The notes beneath the pieces are model-generated. The model worked only from the letters and a program-made list of their open reading frames with translations, made no database searches and was not told where the DNA came from. A stretch of 64,000 nucleotides of DNA from Tetraselmis striata (Eukaryota > Chlorophyta > Chlorodendrophyceae > Chlorodendrales > Chlorodendraceae), in contig VCJN01002087.1 of the NCBI GenBank assembly GCA_006384855.1, positions 224,458-288,457 on the forward strand. The letters are read 5' to 3'. The position numbers and the translations under genes were made by a program. Below, one piece after another: positions 22,532 to 34,403 of the stretch (positions within the stretch are counted from its first letter, which is position 1; the number at the start of each line of letters is the position of its first letter).

Positions 22532-25500
22532 CACCCACGACCTAGCCTCCGAGCAACCCCGAAGCTCCCGCTCCACCCTGGAGACCAAGCTGGCTTTGAA
22601 ACCCGAGACGCGAGGCAGCACTGGCAGCTGACTCGTGGTCGGATCGGGGACGTGCCGGCCAGCCAGTGATAGGGGGGAGGACCGCAACTGCCGGGCGCGA
22701 GCGGCGAAGCGCGCTGACCGCCGAACGACCGTCCGCCGGCGCGGAGCGCGCAGCCCCGCTACTGGGCGATGATGTCGACGAATAAGGCCCACGCTGCTGT
22801 TTTTTGGAATATATATCGATTTATGTAGCGACTATCTATACATATGTATATAAATGTGGGGCAGGAAGATTAATAGACATTATTTATATCGCTGGGGATA
22901 CTGCCCCAGGGAGAAATGTGTACAAATTGTGCTGCATTCGTAGCGCAGAAGTACCCGATATCCTTGCGATTAGAAATCGCGATTTATCGCGGATCCGGGA
23001 GAAACGGAGCCGCTGCGGTACCACCTGGCGGATTTGCTGTGGAAAGGGATCGACCGGCCCCGCCGCCCAACCAACCGCTCATTTGCGGTCGGTCTCCGCC
23101 CCGCCTCACGCCGGTTCAGATACGTCCGACTATGGTATAGTTCGCCGACTTCGGAGTTGTGGTACTGACAGTGGCGGCGAAGTTCTGTTTTTGAAAGAGA
23201 CGGCACGGACGCGCACATCGCGCGCTCTCCGCTTGCAGGCGGCGTTTTGAAGAATCTAACTGATTAATCCACGCCTACCGACATTTGCTGCGTCAGCTGA
23301 GCCAGCCGAGGAAGCGTTGCCCCCCAACGGGCAACAACCGCAGGCGCGACGGAAGAGGAAGATCAAGCGACACTAGGTCAAGGTGAAGTGGGCCGCGGGG
23401 GTCGTAAGGGACCTCGGCTATCCCACTACAAATAATGAGGGGGTCTGCAAAATTCGGTTTAGTTCCGGCGTTTCAATCGCTTGCTAAGCGGATAGTTGCA
23501 CGAGATCCCACCGGTACCTGGAATACAAGGGGTGCTGCAACTATTTCACGATTTTGAGGTCATTACTTCGGACGCATCGGGTTTTGCGGGCGGTGCCTAG
23601 TGGTGTAATGAACGGATGCATACGCAGCATCAACTGACTCGTACGAATCTCGGCGGGTCATCGAATATATGCGGGAATTATAGTCCTTACATGGTGCCGA
23701 ACACATTACACCGGGCGGGGCCACGCTTACGCAGTAAACGCATTTTGTTCCGACTGGAAAATGCAGCGGCTGACGGTGCGGTTAACAAGGGCGGATCGAC
23801 GTACCCTCACATCAACAAGTTGCTGCTCGCGTACCACAAAATGAACCAGACGCACAATCTGCACGCAATGGCACGGCGCATTCCGGGTAAACACAACAGC
23901 CCAATAAACGGCCTTTCCCCGTCAACGAGGCGGCTGTTGAGCGCTATTTACCACGACCGTCTCCTCGCCGACCCTTCGACGTTGATGCATGCTCTTACCT
24001 CCTCGGCCGTAACGCTTACTGCAAGGTCTTTTGGCAGTCGGCAGTCGATTGTTATCTCCGGCATCACTAGCGAAACCGGCATGTTTACTGCAACCCGGCG
24101 CTCGCCGCTAAGCAGCGGCCCACTAGAAGCGGAGGATCTTGGGTGCGGCAGGTCCGGCGGCACCACCCTCAGCTCCATGTGGTAGGCGTTGGTAACCCCT
24201 AAGACCCGTCCCCGGCTGTGTATATCATGTGGCACGGAGCTTAGCGGTGTGGCCGGTTATGGCGGGTCCTTCGAACCTGCGACGACCGGGGAGCCCTACG
24301 GGGGCTTTTCAAATAGTACTCGTATTCCCGGTAGTGCATATGCTGGCGCCGCCGGGTAGCAGCCATGTACGGGGGGCTGCTACAAATAATTCATGTACGA
24401 CCTCGGCCTTGCGTCGGCCTCTACTCCGAGATCCGCCTGCGGGTGGGGAGGGGGTGTATACGACTGGACGGGGGCAGCGTACTCGTGAAGGCTGTTCAAA
24501 ATAAATTCGTTCTCTCGTACCTCGGTACGACCCGGAACCGACCTGCAGAAAATCTGACATACCCCCCCCCCCCCCCCCCCCCCGCGCCCCCACCCGTATG
24601 TGTTCCAAGTGAGAATCACTCGAATCCCAGCCTAATACAGCGGAGTGTTCGGCGGCGCCATGCGGCCGACCCGTTCGGAACACCCGGGAAACCCTCTGCC
24701 GCCCCGTGAGAACGGGCGAGGGCGGCGAGCGTGAGGAGATGGGACCCCGGCAATTACCGGCGGGGGGCCGGGCGTTCGGGGGCGGAGAGGCCGGGCATGG
24801 CATCGACTCAAGGGGGCTGGGAGACAGGAATCAGAGTGCTCTGAGGGAGTCGCAGCCATGCAACGGGAGGAGTTAGATGGCGGCCAGCTGGGGGCGAGTG
24901 GCGCGCGGGCGAGCAGGACCGGCCTGCCGCCCACGGAGCGACGACACGCGGACCCGGGGGGGGAGGGGGGGGGGGGTATGGTGCCCGCAAGAGCAAAGGC
25001 GGGTGAGATGAAGGCAGCATCGGCGGATCGTGGCCGAGGCCGGCGGACCGCCACAACAGCCGGCGCGGTGAGGCGATCAGCGCCGCGACCTGCGGGATAT
25101 TTTCATTGATGGTGGCAGGTGGAGCCAAGACGCATCACGATGACCGAAGATTGCGCGGTCCCGGTGCACCGACGCGCGGATTGTCTATTGTTGCGCAAAG
25201 TGTGGGATGGCTTGGTGTGCGACACGCGCGATGCGAAGAGACACCGATACGCATGAATGGTTTATATGCACAACGTGCAGTTTGCCATATGGAGCAGCAT
25301 GTCATGCTGCTGAATGGACTAGACTAGGGCAACTGGCGGACACCCTAGAAGCACAACGCATGAGGACGTCATCTAAGGAAACTTATTATGAGGCGTCGTT
25401 CGCCGGCCATTTTCAGCGGTAAAATATGTAGTGCCAGAGGTGTGTCACCCCTTCCCGCAACGGTGGGATGAGTGCTGCGAACATTTATTGCACACTGCAT

Positions 25501-28500
25501 CTATGACTTAAAACACCAGCCTACAACATTACGTGCTAGAATAGCCGTTGTTAATGACTGGCATGCATGGGCGCCAGCATCGATCGATGTCATGCGCCGA
25601 ATGGTCGATGGCAAACCCCTGCAAAAATGAGGCGGTTGTCAAGGAATTGCTAAAGGTCGTGGCAAAGCGGACTAGACGCAAGCCTGGCACATGCCTAGCA
25701 CTTGCCATAGTTGAATACCGCAATATTTACATGCGGGCTTTAATAACCTCAGCCGGTCATATGGTTTTCACCAGCGGTTATGCCTAGTGTTGTTAAACCT
25801 AGATTGTCTGAGGAGAGGTGGTGCAACGGAGCTTCGATAAAATACCGTATCCTCCAAGATGCGTCCATAACACTTGATCCGGCCTCGGATGTGCAGATTT
25901 GCAGGGATGCGCACTCTTCACATATGTACATTCGCATCCGCGTTAATGTCGATAAAAGCTGTGGACACTGGACAGTAGGCAAGAGGCTTTTGCTTATATT
26001 CCAGCTCACATCGCATCGTTACATGTCAACCCGGTGCATCTGCTAGAACAATACTTGAAGGTACTTCGGCCCCAGACACGCAACTTGCTACTCACACCGC
26101 CAACCACAGTGAGGCCGGCTACATTTTCTGGCAAACCTTATGCTGGATTTTCAGTAGCATTTAAGCAAGCACATGTCAAGGCATATCCCGACGCTGTAGC
26201 ATCCCCCACACCGCGGACTCGTCATGGCAATTCGGGCCAGAAGTCGCTCGCCATTTGGTTGTGGAACGAGTACCCGAGTCGGCGGTTGATCGCGGATGTG
26301 GCGGGGCCATTGGGCCTGCATGGAGGATACGATGGATGCATATTTTCGCACATCTGTGGCACATATCTTGCGGTTGATTCGAATTGTATTTTTACTAGGC
26401 AGCATTCAGCGCCACGCCGCCTGACATAATGCGCGGCATGCGCACCAATAATAACCTCGTCCCGTCGTGCCGGGCACGAGCGCGCTGCATGAGCCTACAC
26501 GGACGAGTTTCTCCAGGAAAAGGCCGTAAGGCAGCTTACATGTCTAGCACCAAAGACTAAGCGGGAGTAAAGTTGTTAGAAACTTCAAATTTCAAATTTT
26601 GAGCCCTCGGGCAAACTGATTTAATTTACTTAGTACACCGGTACTTTAGCCAGTGGATGGGCTCTCTTAATATAGGCATCACGGTTAAGGAGTTCCTTGG
26701 TACCTATGGCTCTCATTCATGTCGGAGTGGCGGAGCTACTGCGGCTTCTAACGCTGAGATTTTAGTCGAGGACTTTGGCCAGTTGCGGTCGCACCGCATC
26801 ATATTTGTCGTGGTGAGGCGGTGCACTGCGAGACGAGGTCTTTCTCATTTGGTGGCGCAGCGCCCACTCAAACATCATCTTCAAGTCCGCAGATGGCGTC
26901 TCGGACGTGGGCAACACAAGGGCGAGATCCGGCTGCCACGAGGCGTACGACACACCGCTAGCCGGACGTCTGCGTGAGATATATACCCGGGATGTAAACG
27001 CATATGTCGCGAGGGCGAGGGTGGGGGAGTGGGGGTGCGTACACGCGCCTCATTGAGCGCAACTCCTCCACCGAGGTTTGTTGCCGAATCTAGTCGTCGC
27101 CCGGGAGAGCAAGCGTCAATAACTCCGTTGTAAGAGGTACTTGCGCATCCCGGCCGCAGGTACATCGTCGAAGTTCATGGGCTGGAATTCATGGAATTCA
27201 TGGCGTATCGCCCGTGTACCGCAAAATTTCCAGCCGTTGGATGTGCTCGTACATATCACAAGGATCCGGTCCTCATCGGGCGCCATACCGCCTCCAATCC
27301 CCTAGATGACACAGCAAGGCTCTCCGTGAGTTGACTGGTTGGGTCGAATAGAACGCCCACGAACTCTATCTCCCCGCGCCGGTGCGCGTCGTGCAGCCCG
27401 GAGCTAACCGTTTCAAAAACGCCCTTCACATGTCGGGCGCGCTTCGCACCGTCGTGGCGTCGTTTACATTAGGACCGCCTAGTTTTGAGTGATGGCGAGG
27501 GCGACCGCCTCGACGGCGGGGAGATCAATGCGTGTCCGTCTCCAGCTGCATAATGTCGTCCTCGCTTGTGTCATTTCGGTCTGCAAGAAACACGACGGGG
27601 TTGCGATTAATTTTGGAGTAATATCAGGACTCTCTAGGGAGGGGGCCATCATAGGAGGAGCACTATGGGGAGGGGACCCTCTTGAGAGAGGGGCACGGTG
27701 TACGTAGCGGCGCACGATCGGCTTCTCCCCCGAAGACATATCGCATCCGCCTCGACATCCCCCGCCATGAACACCGACCAACACGTCGCAGGTGCGTCGA
27801 ATTCCCAAGCCCCAGGGGAATGGGCGATTCAACACAGTCTCAATATGGGAGGCGAGTCGCGGGGGCGGGGAGCAAAGAGACACGGACGGTCCATACGTTA
27901 AGTGGCGGGCCGGGGACGGCGGCTGGCACCGGGGAAAGCCCCCCCCCCCCCCCCCCCCCCCCTTTCGGTGCGAGGCGCCGCGAGCGAGTCCGAACCGTCC
28001 ATCCTTACAACACGAGTCGCGACGATGTGTATCGGGTGTCAATGTACGCCGGGACGATGTGCGGGTGTTGCGTGACCAAGTGTCCTCGGGCTGCCGTGCA
28101 AGCGCGGAGTTAATGAGAGTGAGCGACTTTTGAATTCTAAAATCGAGTTCCAGCACTGGCGCGGTACATACAGCTCCGGCGGGCCGGACTGGGTCAAGTC
28201 ACAGCGCTGTTGGATCCTAGCAGTAGGCGAGGAGGATAACAGTGGCGTACCGAGGTACAAGCTCAAGCCCTCGCGCGCGACTGTGCGCGCTACAACGACG
28301 CCCTGCTCGTCGTCATAATGTCGAATCTGTGGCGAGCTGTGCGCAAATTAATAACCTGCCAAGATCCCTGTAAAATGAGATATGGCCGAGAGAAAAATAA
28401 TGTGTCGCTTCTTATTGATATTGATATACTGCACCACTACGGTGCAGTACGAAGGAGTCACCGGGATAGTTAGTCGCTAGAAACCGGGCGCATGGTGATA

Positions 28501-28947
28501 GGGTCCCCCCTCGGCACTGGTGTGTGGCAGCGCAAGGCGCCCCTTCGGCCAAACATTCGCAAGGGGCATGACCACTTCCCTGTCGCGCTGAAGCGCATCG
28601 AGAAGAAACTGTGCTCCTTCTATGCTCATCCGGACATAGCGACATACCAACACTTATCATTGGATACGCCTGACGGCTCGGAAAGGAACGCGTTGGAGTC
28701 ACTCAGGGTGGCGTGTTGAGCACGGAGGAAAGTCACAGCTTGGCCACCCACAAGGGCCGCAACGCCGATGTGCGTGGGAGGCATATGTAACAAGGTAATG
28801 TCTCATCTCGTAACAAAGACGAAGTGATTCAGTACCGGGGTACGTCGCGAATTGAATGAGGACCAGAAAAATGGGCCAACGTGCGGATAGGCGGGCTGGT
28901 CCCAGCTCGCCTAGGCCGTCTGTCCGGATTACGAGTACCTGTACCCG
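22532..28947. other. long stretch without a confident gene
   Basis: Open frames occur (for example plus strand 23616-24185, 26034-26429 and 28492-28719) but none matches a family I can name, and base composition drifts. Poly(C) or poly(G) runs sit at about 24561-24584, 24959-24976 and 27939-27962. A recombinase relic is listed separately. The 26034-26429 frame contains TRHGNSGQKSLAIWLWNEYP and may be part of the same decayed element. The region is best read as old transposon debris. Confidence 0.5.
26657..26850 (+). pseudogene. tyrosine recombinase relic (transposon-derived)
   Basis: The frame reads GTYGSHSCRSGGATAASNA followed by DFGQLRS. This matches the second active-site box of tyrosine recombinases (H-x-x-R followed by GGAT and small residues, then G-x-W/L-R-S). 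The upstream first arginine and downstream nucleophilic tyrosine could not be placed in frame, so it is treated as a fragment of a Crypton- or DIRS-like element. It is clearly different from the intact recombinase at 32754-34403. Confidence 0.45.
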
Positions 28948-28950
28948 TAA

Positions 28951-28986
28951 CCCCCTATATAGGATCGATATTCACTTCGGTTCGGT
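28951..28986 (+). repeat. Harbinger left terminal inverted repeat
   Basis: Begins CCCCCTATATAGG directly after the TAA target duplication and includes CTTCGGTTCGGTT. Its complement is at 32023-32059, with a small indel between the two conserved blocks. Confidence 0.9.
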
Positions 28987-29363
28987 TTTCATTATTTTTT
29001 AATACTTTTTATTGTATTTCAGCGCATGACGTGAGCTGCTGTCCCGTACCGCTGCGCGGGCTGGAAGCGTCCTGTCTGTACACGACGCCAGCGGGGTCTG
29101 GGTGTTTCACGCCGCCCAACAGAGATCGGCCGGCCGCCAAAATGAAATACTAGTGCTGATCGATGAACACCGCCGCCGGGCGAGCCACAACACATTAGGC
29201 GGCCCTCAGCCCCGCCCTGCTCAGCGCACCCGAGCGTCGCGACCGTCGTCGCGCGCCTCTGTTGCCATGCCACCGTCACCAGGGGGCAGTAGGCCATGCG
29301 GCGGCCGGACTCGACACTTGCTGCTGCCCACCATTGCGCGCGTCGAGCAGTCCGAAGAATTGC

Positions 29364-30144
29364 CGCATGCCTGCGAGCCTGCCGGATTGTCGCCAGACCT
29401 GCGAGGGCATCGTCGACGTGCTGCACCCACTGTTCATGCCTGGTAAGCCCACTCCAGAGCAAGTCCGCAAGGTCGAGGAGCGTTTTGCCTGTCGGCGTGG
29501 TATCCGGAATGTCGGCGGCGCTGTGGACGGCACCCACGTTCCGTGGCAACCCGACTGCGAGGACTACATGGAAGACTTACACAACTGCAAGGGCTGGTAT
29601 TCCATCCTTGTGATCGCCATGGTGAACAGCTTCTACATGTTTGTCGATGCGGAAGTTGGGCGCCTGGGAGAATGAGCGACAGCACAGCCACCCAGCTCTC
29701 AAGCGTCTACTAAGGCATGTTGGAGGATAAGGAGGGCTGGCTGGGCCCCGGCGGCCTTCTCATCAGCAACGGAGCATGTGGTCTGTGCGACTTCGTGATG
29801 GTGCCTTACCCTGTATGGACTATGACGGACAAGCAGCGGTGGTCCAACTTCTGCTTTAGCTCCACCAGGATGTTCGTTGAGCAAGTGTTCGGGATATGGA
29901 AGTCTAGATGGCGGGTTTGCAGCAATGCTCTCATCCCATGGTGACGCTCATGATGTATGCCGCCATGATATTGCACAACATGTGCATTTATTATAGGAAT
30001 ACTCCTGAGTGGGATTGTGGCGATGATTATATGGATGATGCAGCGCCAGACCTTGCAGCGTTCATGGAAAATTTTCCGCATTCTAGATGCAAGAACTGCA
30101 AGGAACACAGTGCGGTGCACTGTGTGCACCTCAATAGATCCTGA
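29364..30144 (+). pseudogene. HARBI1-like DDE transposase, frameshifted
   Basis: The first frame (to about 29675) contains RNVGGAVDGTHVPW, the first catalytic aspartate box of Harbinger nucleases, and NCKGWYSI. The reading then shifts by one base near 29668, meets a TAA near 29709, and continues as a second frame with MVPYPVW and MFVEQVFGIWKSRWRV, which includes the catalytic glutamate (VEQxFG). A second shift near 29935 leads into MYAAMILHNMCIYYRNTP, the normal C-terminal helix. The second aspartate box (usually GDSGY) reads SNGAC and appears lost. Together these indicate an inactive gene, unless very short introns are present. Confidence 0.8.
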
Positions 30145-30525
30145 GTGAACGCTTGCTCTTCCGGGGCTGCCGCTATGGCACAGCGCAGGGAGGAGATAGC
30201 AGATAGATTGTGGATTCCCAAATGCCAAGCGGCTGCTGGCTACAATCCCAATTCTTATGATAAGCTGCAGTGATAACGACAGTAAATTATATACCATGTT
30301 AATAGCAGTATCGCTTTCACACAATATAACTCTGCTGGTCAGCCAACCCACCACTGCTCCCGCCCGCCCGCATGGGAGCGCTTTCTGATTCTCTCTTGCT
30401 TGCTTTCATATCTACGTATGTCTATGTCTGTGTGTGACCCCCCCCCCCCCCCCCACCGATATATATGGCCATAATGTAATTACATCACTTGCACTCTATC
30501 ATCATCATCGGCATTAGCATCAGCC

Positions 30526-31715
30526 TCAATCCTGATTGCCACTCATAACATCAGCAGGATGCCCTGCATGACAGTCAGTCGCAGGAGGAACTCCACTAGC
30601 AAGTGGCTCGGCATAGTCAGTACTCAGTAGGCGCAGGCGGTGCTCCTCCAAGATGATGAGCAGGCGCAGGCAGAGTTGCTCCAACAGGTGATCCGGCATG
30701 ACAGGCAGGCGCAGGTGGTGCTCCTCCAGCAGATGGCCATACATGATAAGCAGTGGCAGGCGGAGGACCTGCAGCAGCAGGCCTGATGGCCTGGCAAATC
30801 ATTGAAATAGCGGTGAGGAAAGCCTCCCTGTTCATACGTGCATCCTCCCTATTCTTACGGCCTTCCTCCTTCAGGGCGTCAGCTTGCTGGCGGGCGCCCT
30901 CCTTGACAGCGCCCGCCAAATACGTGGCACACTCCAGGGCGCCCCCGTTCAACGCCTTGGCCTGCTCCACGGCGGCATGCAACAACGGCGGATCAAGCGC
31001 AGCAATTGCGCAGGAACACTACCTCACCTTCTTCATTCTGAGCCTTGGCGAGCGAATGCAGCACATCGCTTTCGAAGTCACCACTGGCGCCTGCTGCGAA
31101 GGATAACACGCCTATAGTGAGGACGTGCGTGGGCAGCAGCGCGCCAGAATGCAAATAGGGCGGTACGGGTCGGGCAGTGGTCAAGCAGCGGGATCTCCCA
31201 CCTTCAGCACTGCCCTCTTCGACATACACTGGATTCACAGGCTCGCTTCCCTGGATAGACTGGGGAGCGCCTGCGTCATCGGCTGCGAGTGGCAGCACGC
31301 ACGCCGCGACTCGTGAGAACGCGCGTGCAGCGGGGGCACTCGCAGTAGGTTGAGCGCTCGTTTACTCGACAGTTCGACTTGCGGCGGCTGCGGTACAGAC
31401 TACAGACAGGCAAGCAAGCAATGCAGCAGCGACTACCTTCGTCGGAGCCATAAGACCAAAGCCCCCCCGAGCCGTCGCTTTGGGAGGGTGAGTTGTCACC
31501 GAAACCGTAGGCTTCGTCTTCGTCCTCCTTGGCAGGCTGCTGCTCACTAACACGGTCCGGATCGACTTGGTCAGCCTCTAGGGGTCGCGCTCTGGGACTG
31601 CGGGCGGGCGGTCCGCGGGGCCGGTCGGCTGGCTCTTGCCCAGGAAGCGCCACGCGTTCCGTGTGTCAAAGTTCGGGGCGCCGGTGCGGTCGGGCAGGGA
31701 TTGCTGGCCAGACAT
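30526..31715 (-). CDS. second Harbinger protein (function not proven)
   Basis: An ATG at 31713-31715 opens a frame (NFDTRNAWRFLGKSQP) that leads, through probable introns or shifts, into acidic segments (AKEDEDEAYGFGDNSPSQSD), an exon ending in a GTGGGAG donor near 31200, an exon encoding DFESDVLHSLAKAQNEEG, and a longer exon below 30990. That exon is rich in charged helix (LKEEGRKNREDARMNREAF) followed by a Pro/Ala/His tail. Harbinger elements usually pair the nuclease with a Myb/trihelix DNA-binding partner. Position, orientation and the charged C-terminal helix fit that role, but I cannot show the Myb core. Exon borders are approximate. Confidence 0.45.
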
Positions 31716-31809
31716 TGTGCCTGCGATGGCGCGGGTAGGGTACAGGGTGCGGGTGGAGACTCCGAGGTGCGGCGATGGCGCTCATGCGCGCGCGGAATAA
31801 AAATATTCA

Positions 31810-31872
31810 AACCGAGAGTCCGGTTAGCCAGCACCCCCCCGGGGGGGGTGCTGGCTAACCGGACTCTCGGTT
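31810..31872. repeat. perfect 31-bp inverted repeat with no spacer
   Basis: The left arm 31810-31840 begins AACCGAGAGTCCGG and ends in seven C. The right arm 31841-31872 starts with eight G and is the exact complement. It lies inside the Harbinger element about 190 bp from its right end. Confidence 0.95.
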
Positions 31873-32022
31873 AAGGAAAATGTGTGGTCTTGCACCCCGA
31901 GGTGCTGACGTTGCAACGACCAGGTAACGGTCAATTCGACGATTCGGTAAGGCCGCTAAACCGAGCCGGTTAGGATATTCGCGAGTACAATATTTTTTAT
32001 TCCTTAACACCGGGAAATCGCT

Positions 32023-32059
32023 TAACCGAACCGAAGCAATATCGATCCTATATAGGGGG
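32023..32059 (-). repeat. Harbinger right terminal inverted repeat
   Basis: Reverse complement of the left terminus. It is followed immediately by TAA at 32060-32062. Confidence 0.9.
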
Positions 32060-32097
32060 TAATCCCGGCAAAAACCTTTATTACAAGGTACATCCCC

Positions 32098-32287
32098 TTT
32101 TTTTTTTCGCCCCCGGGACAGGACTGGCACCAGTGAAACCCTTGCAGCGTCTCTACGACGGCCGTTTAGGCAGCAATCCAGTCACGGAAAGCCCTGGGTA
32201 GGCGACGCTCCGTTATAGTCATCAAGCAAATTGCCGAAGCATTTCGCAAGACTAATTGGAGGCCAGTGACGGAATTTCCAACACTCG
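32098..32287 (-). mobile_element. poly(A)-tailed retroelement fragment, copy 2, with target duplication
   Basis: The same repeat as 9911-10078 but about 22 bp longer at its 5' end. On the minus strand it terminates in poly(A). GTACATCCC occurs on both sides (from 32088 and from 32288), a 9-10-bp target-site duplication. The insertion is at the exact 5' end of the tRNA-derived SINE, so it is younger than the SINE. Confidence 0.8.
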
Positions 32288-32488
32288 GTACATCCCTTGT
32301 CCGCTCGGTAGAGCGGTCGTCTCGTATGCGAGAGACCCGGGTTCGATTCCTGGCTGATGTATTTCGGCATTTCAAAGTTGAGTCTGGTTTTGCCAAAAAG
32401 GTCGCGCAGGCTGTTTTACACGGTCAAGAGCCGAAGTTGGCAGGAAGGTTTAGCGAAAAGCGTGGAGGGAAAACGGAGTCAGGGGGGG

Positions 32489-32674
32489 CGCTGCGTGGAA
32501 CGCAGCGAAAACTGGAAGATGGCAGGCTCAGCTGTTCTGGCTGCTTTTATGTCTACTCGTGCTGCACCCAACAAGGGCGCAACAACAGTTACTAGTTCCC
32601 GTACCACTGCGCAGCACTTGTAGCTGAAAAGCGGTTAGGTCAAGGATGGAAACCCCATAAACTAGTTTAGATCA
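32489..32674 (-). repeat. internal 186-bp copy of the split direct repeat
   Basis: Apparently identical to 35393-35578. Begins CGCTGCGTGGAACGCAGCG (itself a small inverted repeat) and ends GTTTAGATCA. It abuts the 27-bp repeat at 32674-32700. Confidence 0.95.
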
Positions 32675-32753
32675 TTTCGAAGTTGAGTCTGGTTTTGCCA
32701 GTCTTGAGCGAACGGAGAGAGCGGTGGATTGACGGAGAAGGGGTAGCGCCAAG

Positions 32754-34403
32754 TCATGAAGGAGGCACTGGGAAGGCCACCGCTGCGGAGTCCTGTTGGA
32801 CTTGGAAGTGGCGGAGAGGGGCGATGTGTCCAAAGAAGAACCACGCGCCAGGAGAAGGAAGAACGTTGGGGTCGATGTAGTCCAGAACGACATCAGAGTT
32901 AGTGGCCCAACCGCCCTGGTAGCGGATGTGGGACAGTGGCGCTCCAATGGCGTTTGCTGCAGAGGCTGCGCCCTTGCGTAGACTGTGTGAAGTCCAGGAA
33001 GTGCCAGCAGGGGGGGCAGCGTTGACTAGGTTGACTGCTGTAGACAACCAGTCTGACATCGTAGTAGCAGTCCAAGGTTTCGACTGCTCAGCCACATTGA
33101 CAGCCCAGAAGTTGGAGGTAGCCAAGCCAACAGTAACCAGGGGGACAGACTGGACGTTGTCGATGAAGTAGCGCAAGAGACGTGCCACTCGGAGGTGCTC
33201 GGACACTGGAAGGAGAAGTACGCGCAGGTCGTCAGGTCCCCGCCGGCCGGCGCGACCCTTCTCGCGGTAGATCTGCAAGGTGATGTTGTAGGTGTCGACA
33301 TGCACATCTTGCACTCGACAGGAGACGCCAGTAAGGCCCCTGGCAAAGAACAGGAAGTTGACAACCGAGGCCAAGAGGGCTCGGTAGTCGAGGTGGGACT
33401 CTGGGTAAGGAGCAGACACAATTAGCTCGGCCTTTGAGACGAAGCGGTAAGCTACATCCGCAGGCAGAGGGACACGCAAAGGGGCAGCGTCCAGTCGACG
33501 CTGACGTAACATTAACCCACGTCTTGCCGAAGTGAGGTGTAGGCTGTCCTTGGCGATCGGGACGAGGTTGTGCAGCTCGAAGAAGGTGTTGATGGCAGAC
33601 AGATAGGGCTGCAGCGACTTAGCTGCGATATGCCCTCGCTCCCCGATCCAGGCAACGTACCGAACAACAGTAGCAGTAGTCGCCTCTAGCGGGCTGATGT
33701 TCTCGGAGTCGTGGCAGAACTCAGCGAACTGAGCCAACCTGCCGGCGTAGCTCTTGAGGGTCTGAGCGCTGAGGGAGCTGGAGAGCAGGTCGAGCGTCCG
33801 CTGGCCTAGCTCGTCTGAGCCGAACGCGTCCTGTAGTCGGGATCGCAGTGACGCAGCCCACGGAGCGATAGCTGCGGGCTCGTCGATTACGTAAGTGCGT
33901 CGTTTTACTGACAGAGTGCCACCGGGACGGCTACTGTTCGCAAAGTACTCGGCAGCAGCGGTTAGGTTCCCGGCGGTTGGCCGGTAGTTGCTGGACGGGT
34001 TTGCAGTAGCTCCAGTACGGGTTTGCGGGGCTAGGTTCAGGTAGGAGGGCCGCCCCGCGCGCCCTTCGCGCTCATAGCGCCTGTCCCGTGCGTAACGTAC
34101 ACGCGCGAAACTTGGTCGTTGCGAACCGGTTGTAACTCGTAGTGTAACAACCGACGAACGCAGAGATGGGGTTGTAAGAAAGGCGGATGGTTGAGCCGCC
34201 ATGTGCAGTTGAGCCGCACTCGGCTGTAGCTGTAAGAAGCGCCGCACCGAGGAAGGTCTAAATGAAGTCTGTAAGGTGGGGGGGTCAGGTCCTGACACAG
34301 GGCGCTCATCCCGTCGTTGAGCTGCAAGGGTGCGCCTTGCGGCGGTCACCGAAAGGTGGCCTCGCAAGGCTCCTGCAGCTCCGACGAACGGCGCCCCACA
34401 CCG
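32754..34403 (-). CDS. tyrosine recombinase (integrase) of a DIRS/PAT- or Crypton-like element
   Basis: The open frame of about 549 residues contains the recombinase catalytic core in its last 230 residues: an arginine in FLFFARGLTGVS, a lysine hairpin (YREKGRAG), the H-x-x-R box TSHSLRKGAAS, GGW, and the nucleophile in DYIDP about 40 residues before the end. The N-terminal part resembles a core-binding domain (YAGRLAQFAEFCHDSE, SLQPYLSAINTFFELHNL). There is no in-frame ATG close to its beginning. It follows the upstream frame directly, in the same register, after a single TGA at 34404-34406. Expression by readthrough or re-initiation is therefore likely. Recombinases of this type join circular intermediates to DNA through a covalent tyrosine link. 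The catalytic set looks intact. Confidence 0.88.
   Translation of the reverse strand, partial: RCGAPFVGAAGALRGHLSVTAARRTLAAQRRDERPVSGPDPPTLQTSFRPSSVRRFLQLQPSAAQLHMAAQPSAFLTTPSLRSSVVTLRVTTGSQRPSFARVRYARDRRYEREGRAGRPSYLNLAPQTRTGATANPSSNYRPTAGNLTAAAEYFANSSRPGGTLSVKRRTYVIDEPAAIAPWAASLRSRLQDAFGSDELGQRTLDLLSSSLSAQTLKSYAGRLAQFAEFCHDSENISPLEATTATVVRYVAWIGERGHIAAKSLQPYLSAINTFFELHNLVPIAKDSLHLTSARRGLMLRQRRLDAAPLRVPLPADVAYRFVSKAELIVSAPYPESHLDYRALLASVVNFLFFARGLTGVSCRVQDVHVDTYNITLQIYREKGRAGRRGPDDLRVLLLPVSEHLRVARLLRYFIDNVQSVPLVTVGLATSNFWAVNVAEQSKPWTATTMSDWLSTAVNLVNAAPPAGTSWTSHSLRKGAASAANAIGAPLSHIRYQGGWATNSDVVLDYIDPNVLPSPGAWFFFGHIAPLRHFQVQQDSAAVAFPVPPS

Larger units (their letters stand above)
28951..32059. 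mobile_element. PIF/Harbinger DNA transposon, 3.1 kb
   Basis: Both ends are visible. Terminal inverted repeats of about 37 bp start CCCCCTATATAGG at 28951 and end with its complement at 32059. They share the first 22 bases and a second block CTTCGGTTCGGTT, and are flanked by a TAA duplication (28948-28950 and 32060-32062), the 3-bp target duplication typical of this superfamily. Inside are a plus-strand DDE nuclease remnant and a convergent minus-strand multi-exon frame, the usual two-gene plan. A perfect 31-bp palindrome lies near the right end. The nuclease is broken, so the copy is probably non-autonomous. Confidence 0.9.

Noticed and set aside
31810..31872. Rho-independent terminator
   Set aside because: Eukaryotic context, no T tract, and the hairpin lies inside a transposon.
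32289..32369. Functional tRNA gene
   Set aside because: The T-arm and box B are good but the acceptor stem pairs only partly and the D-arm is abnormal. The same sequence heads a dispersed SINE with target duplication elsewhere in the window.
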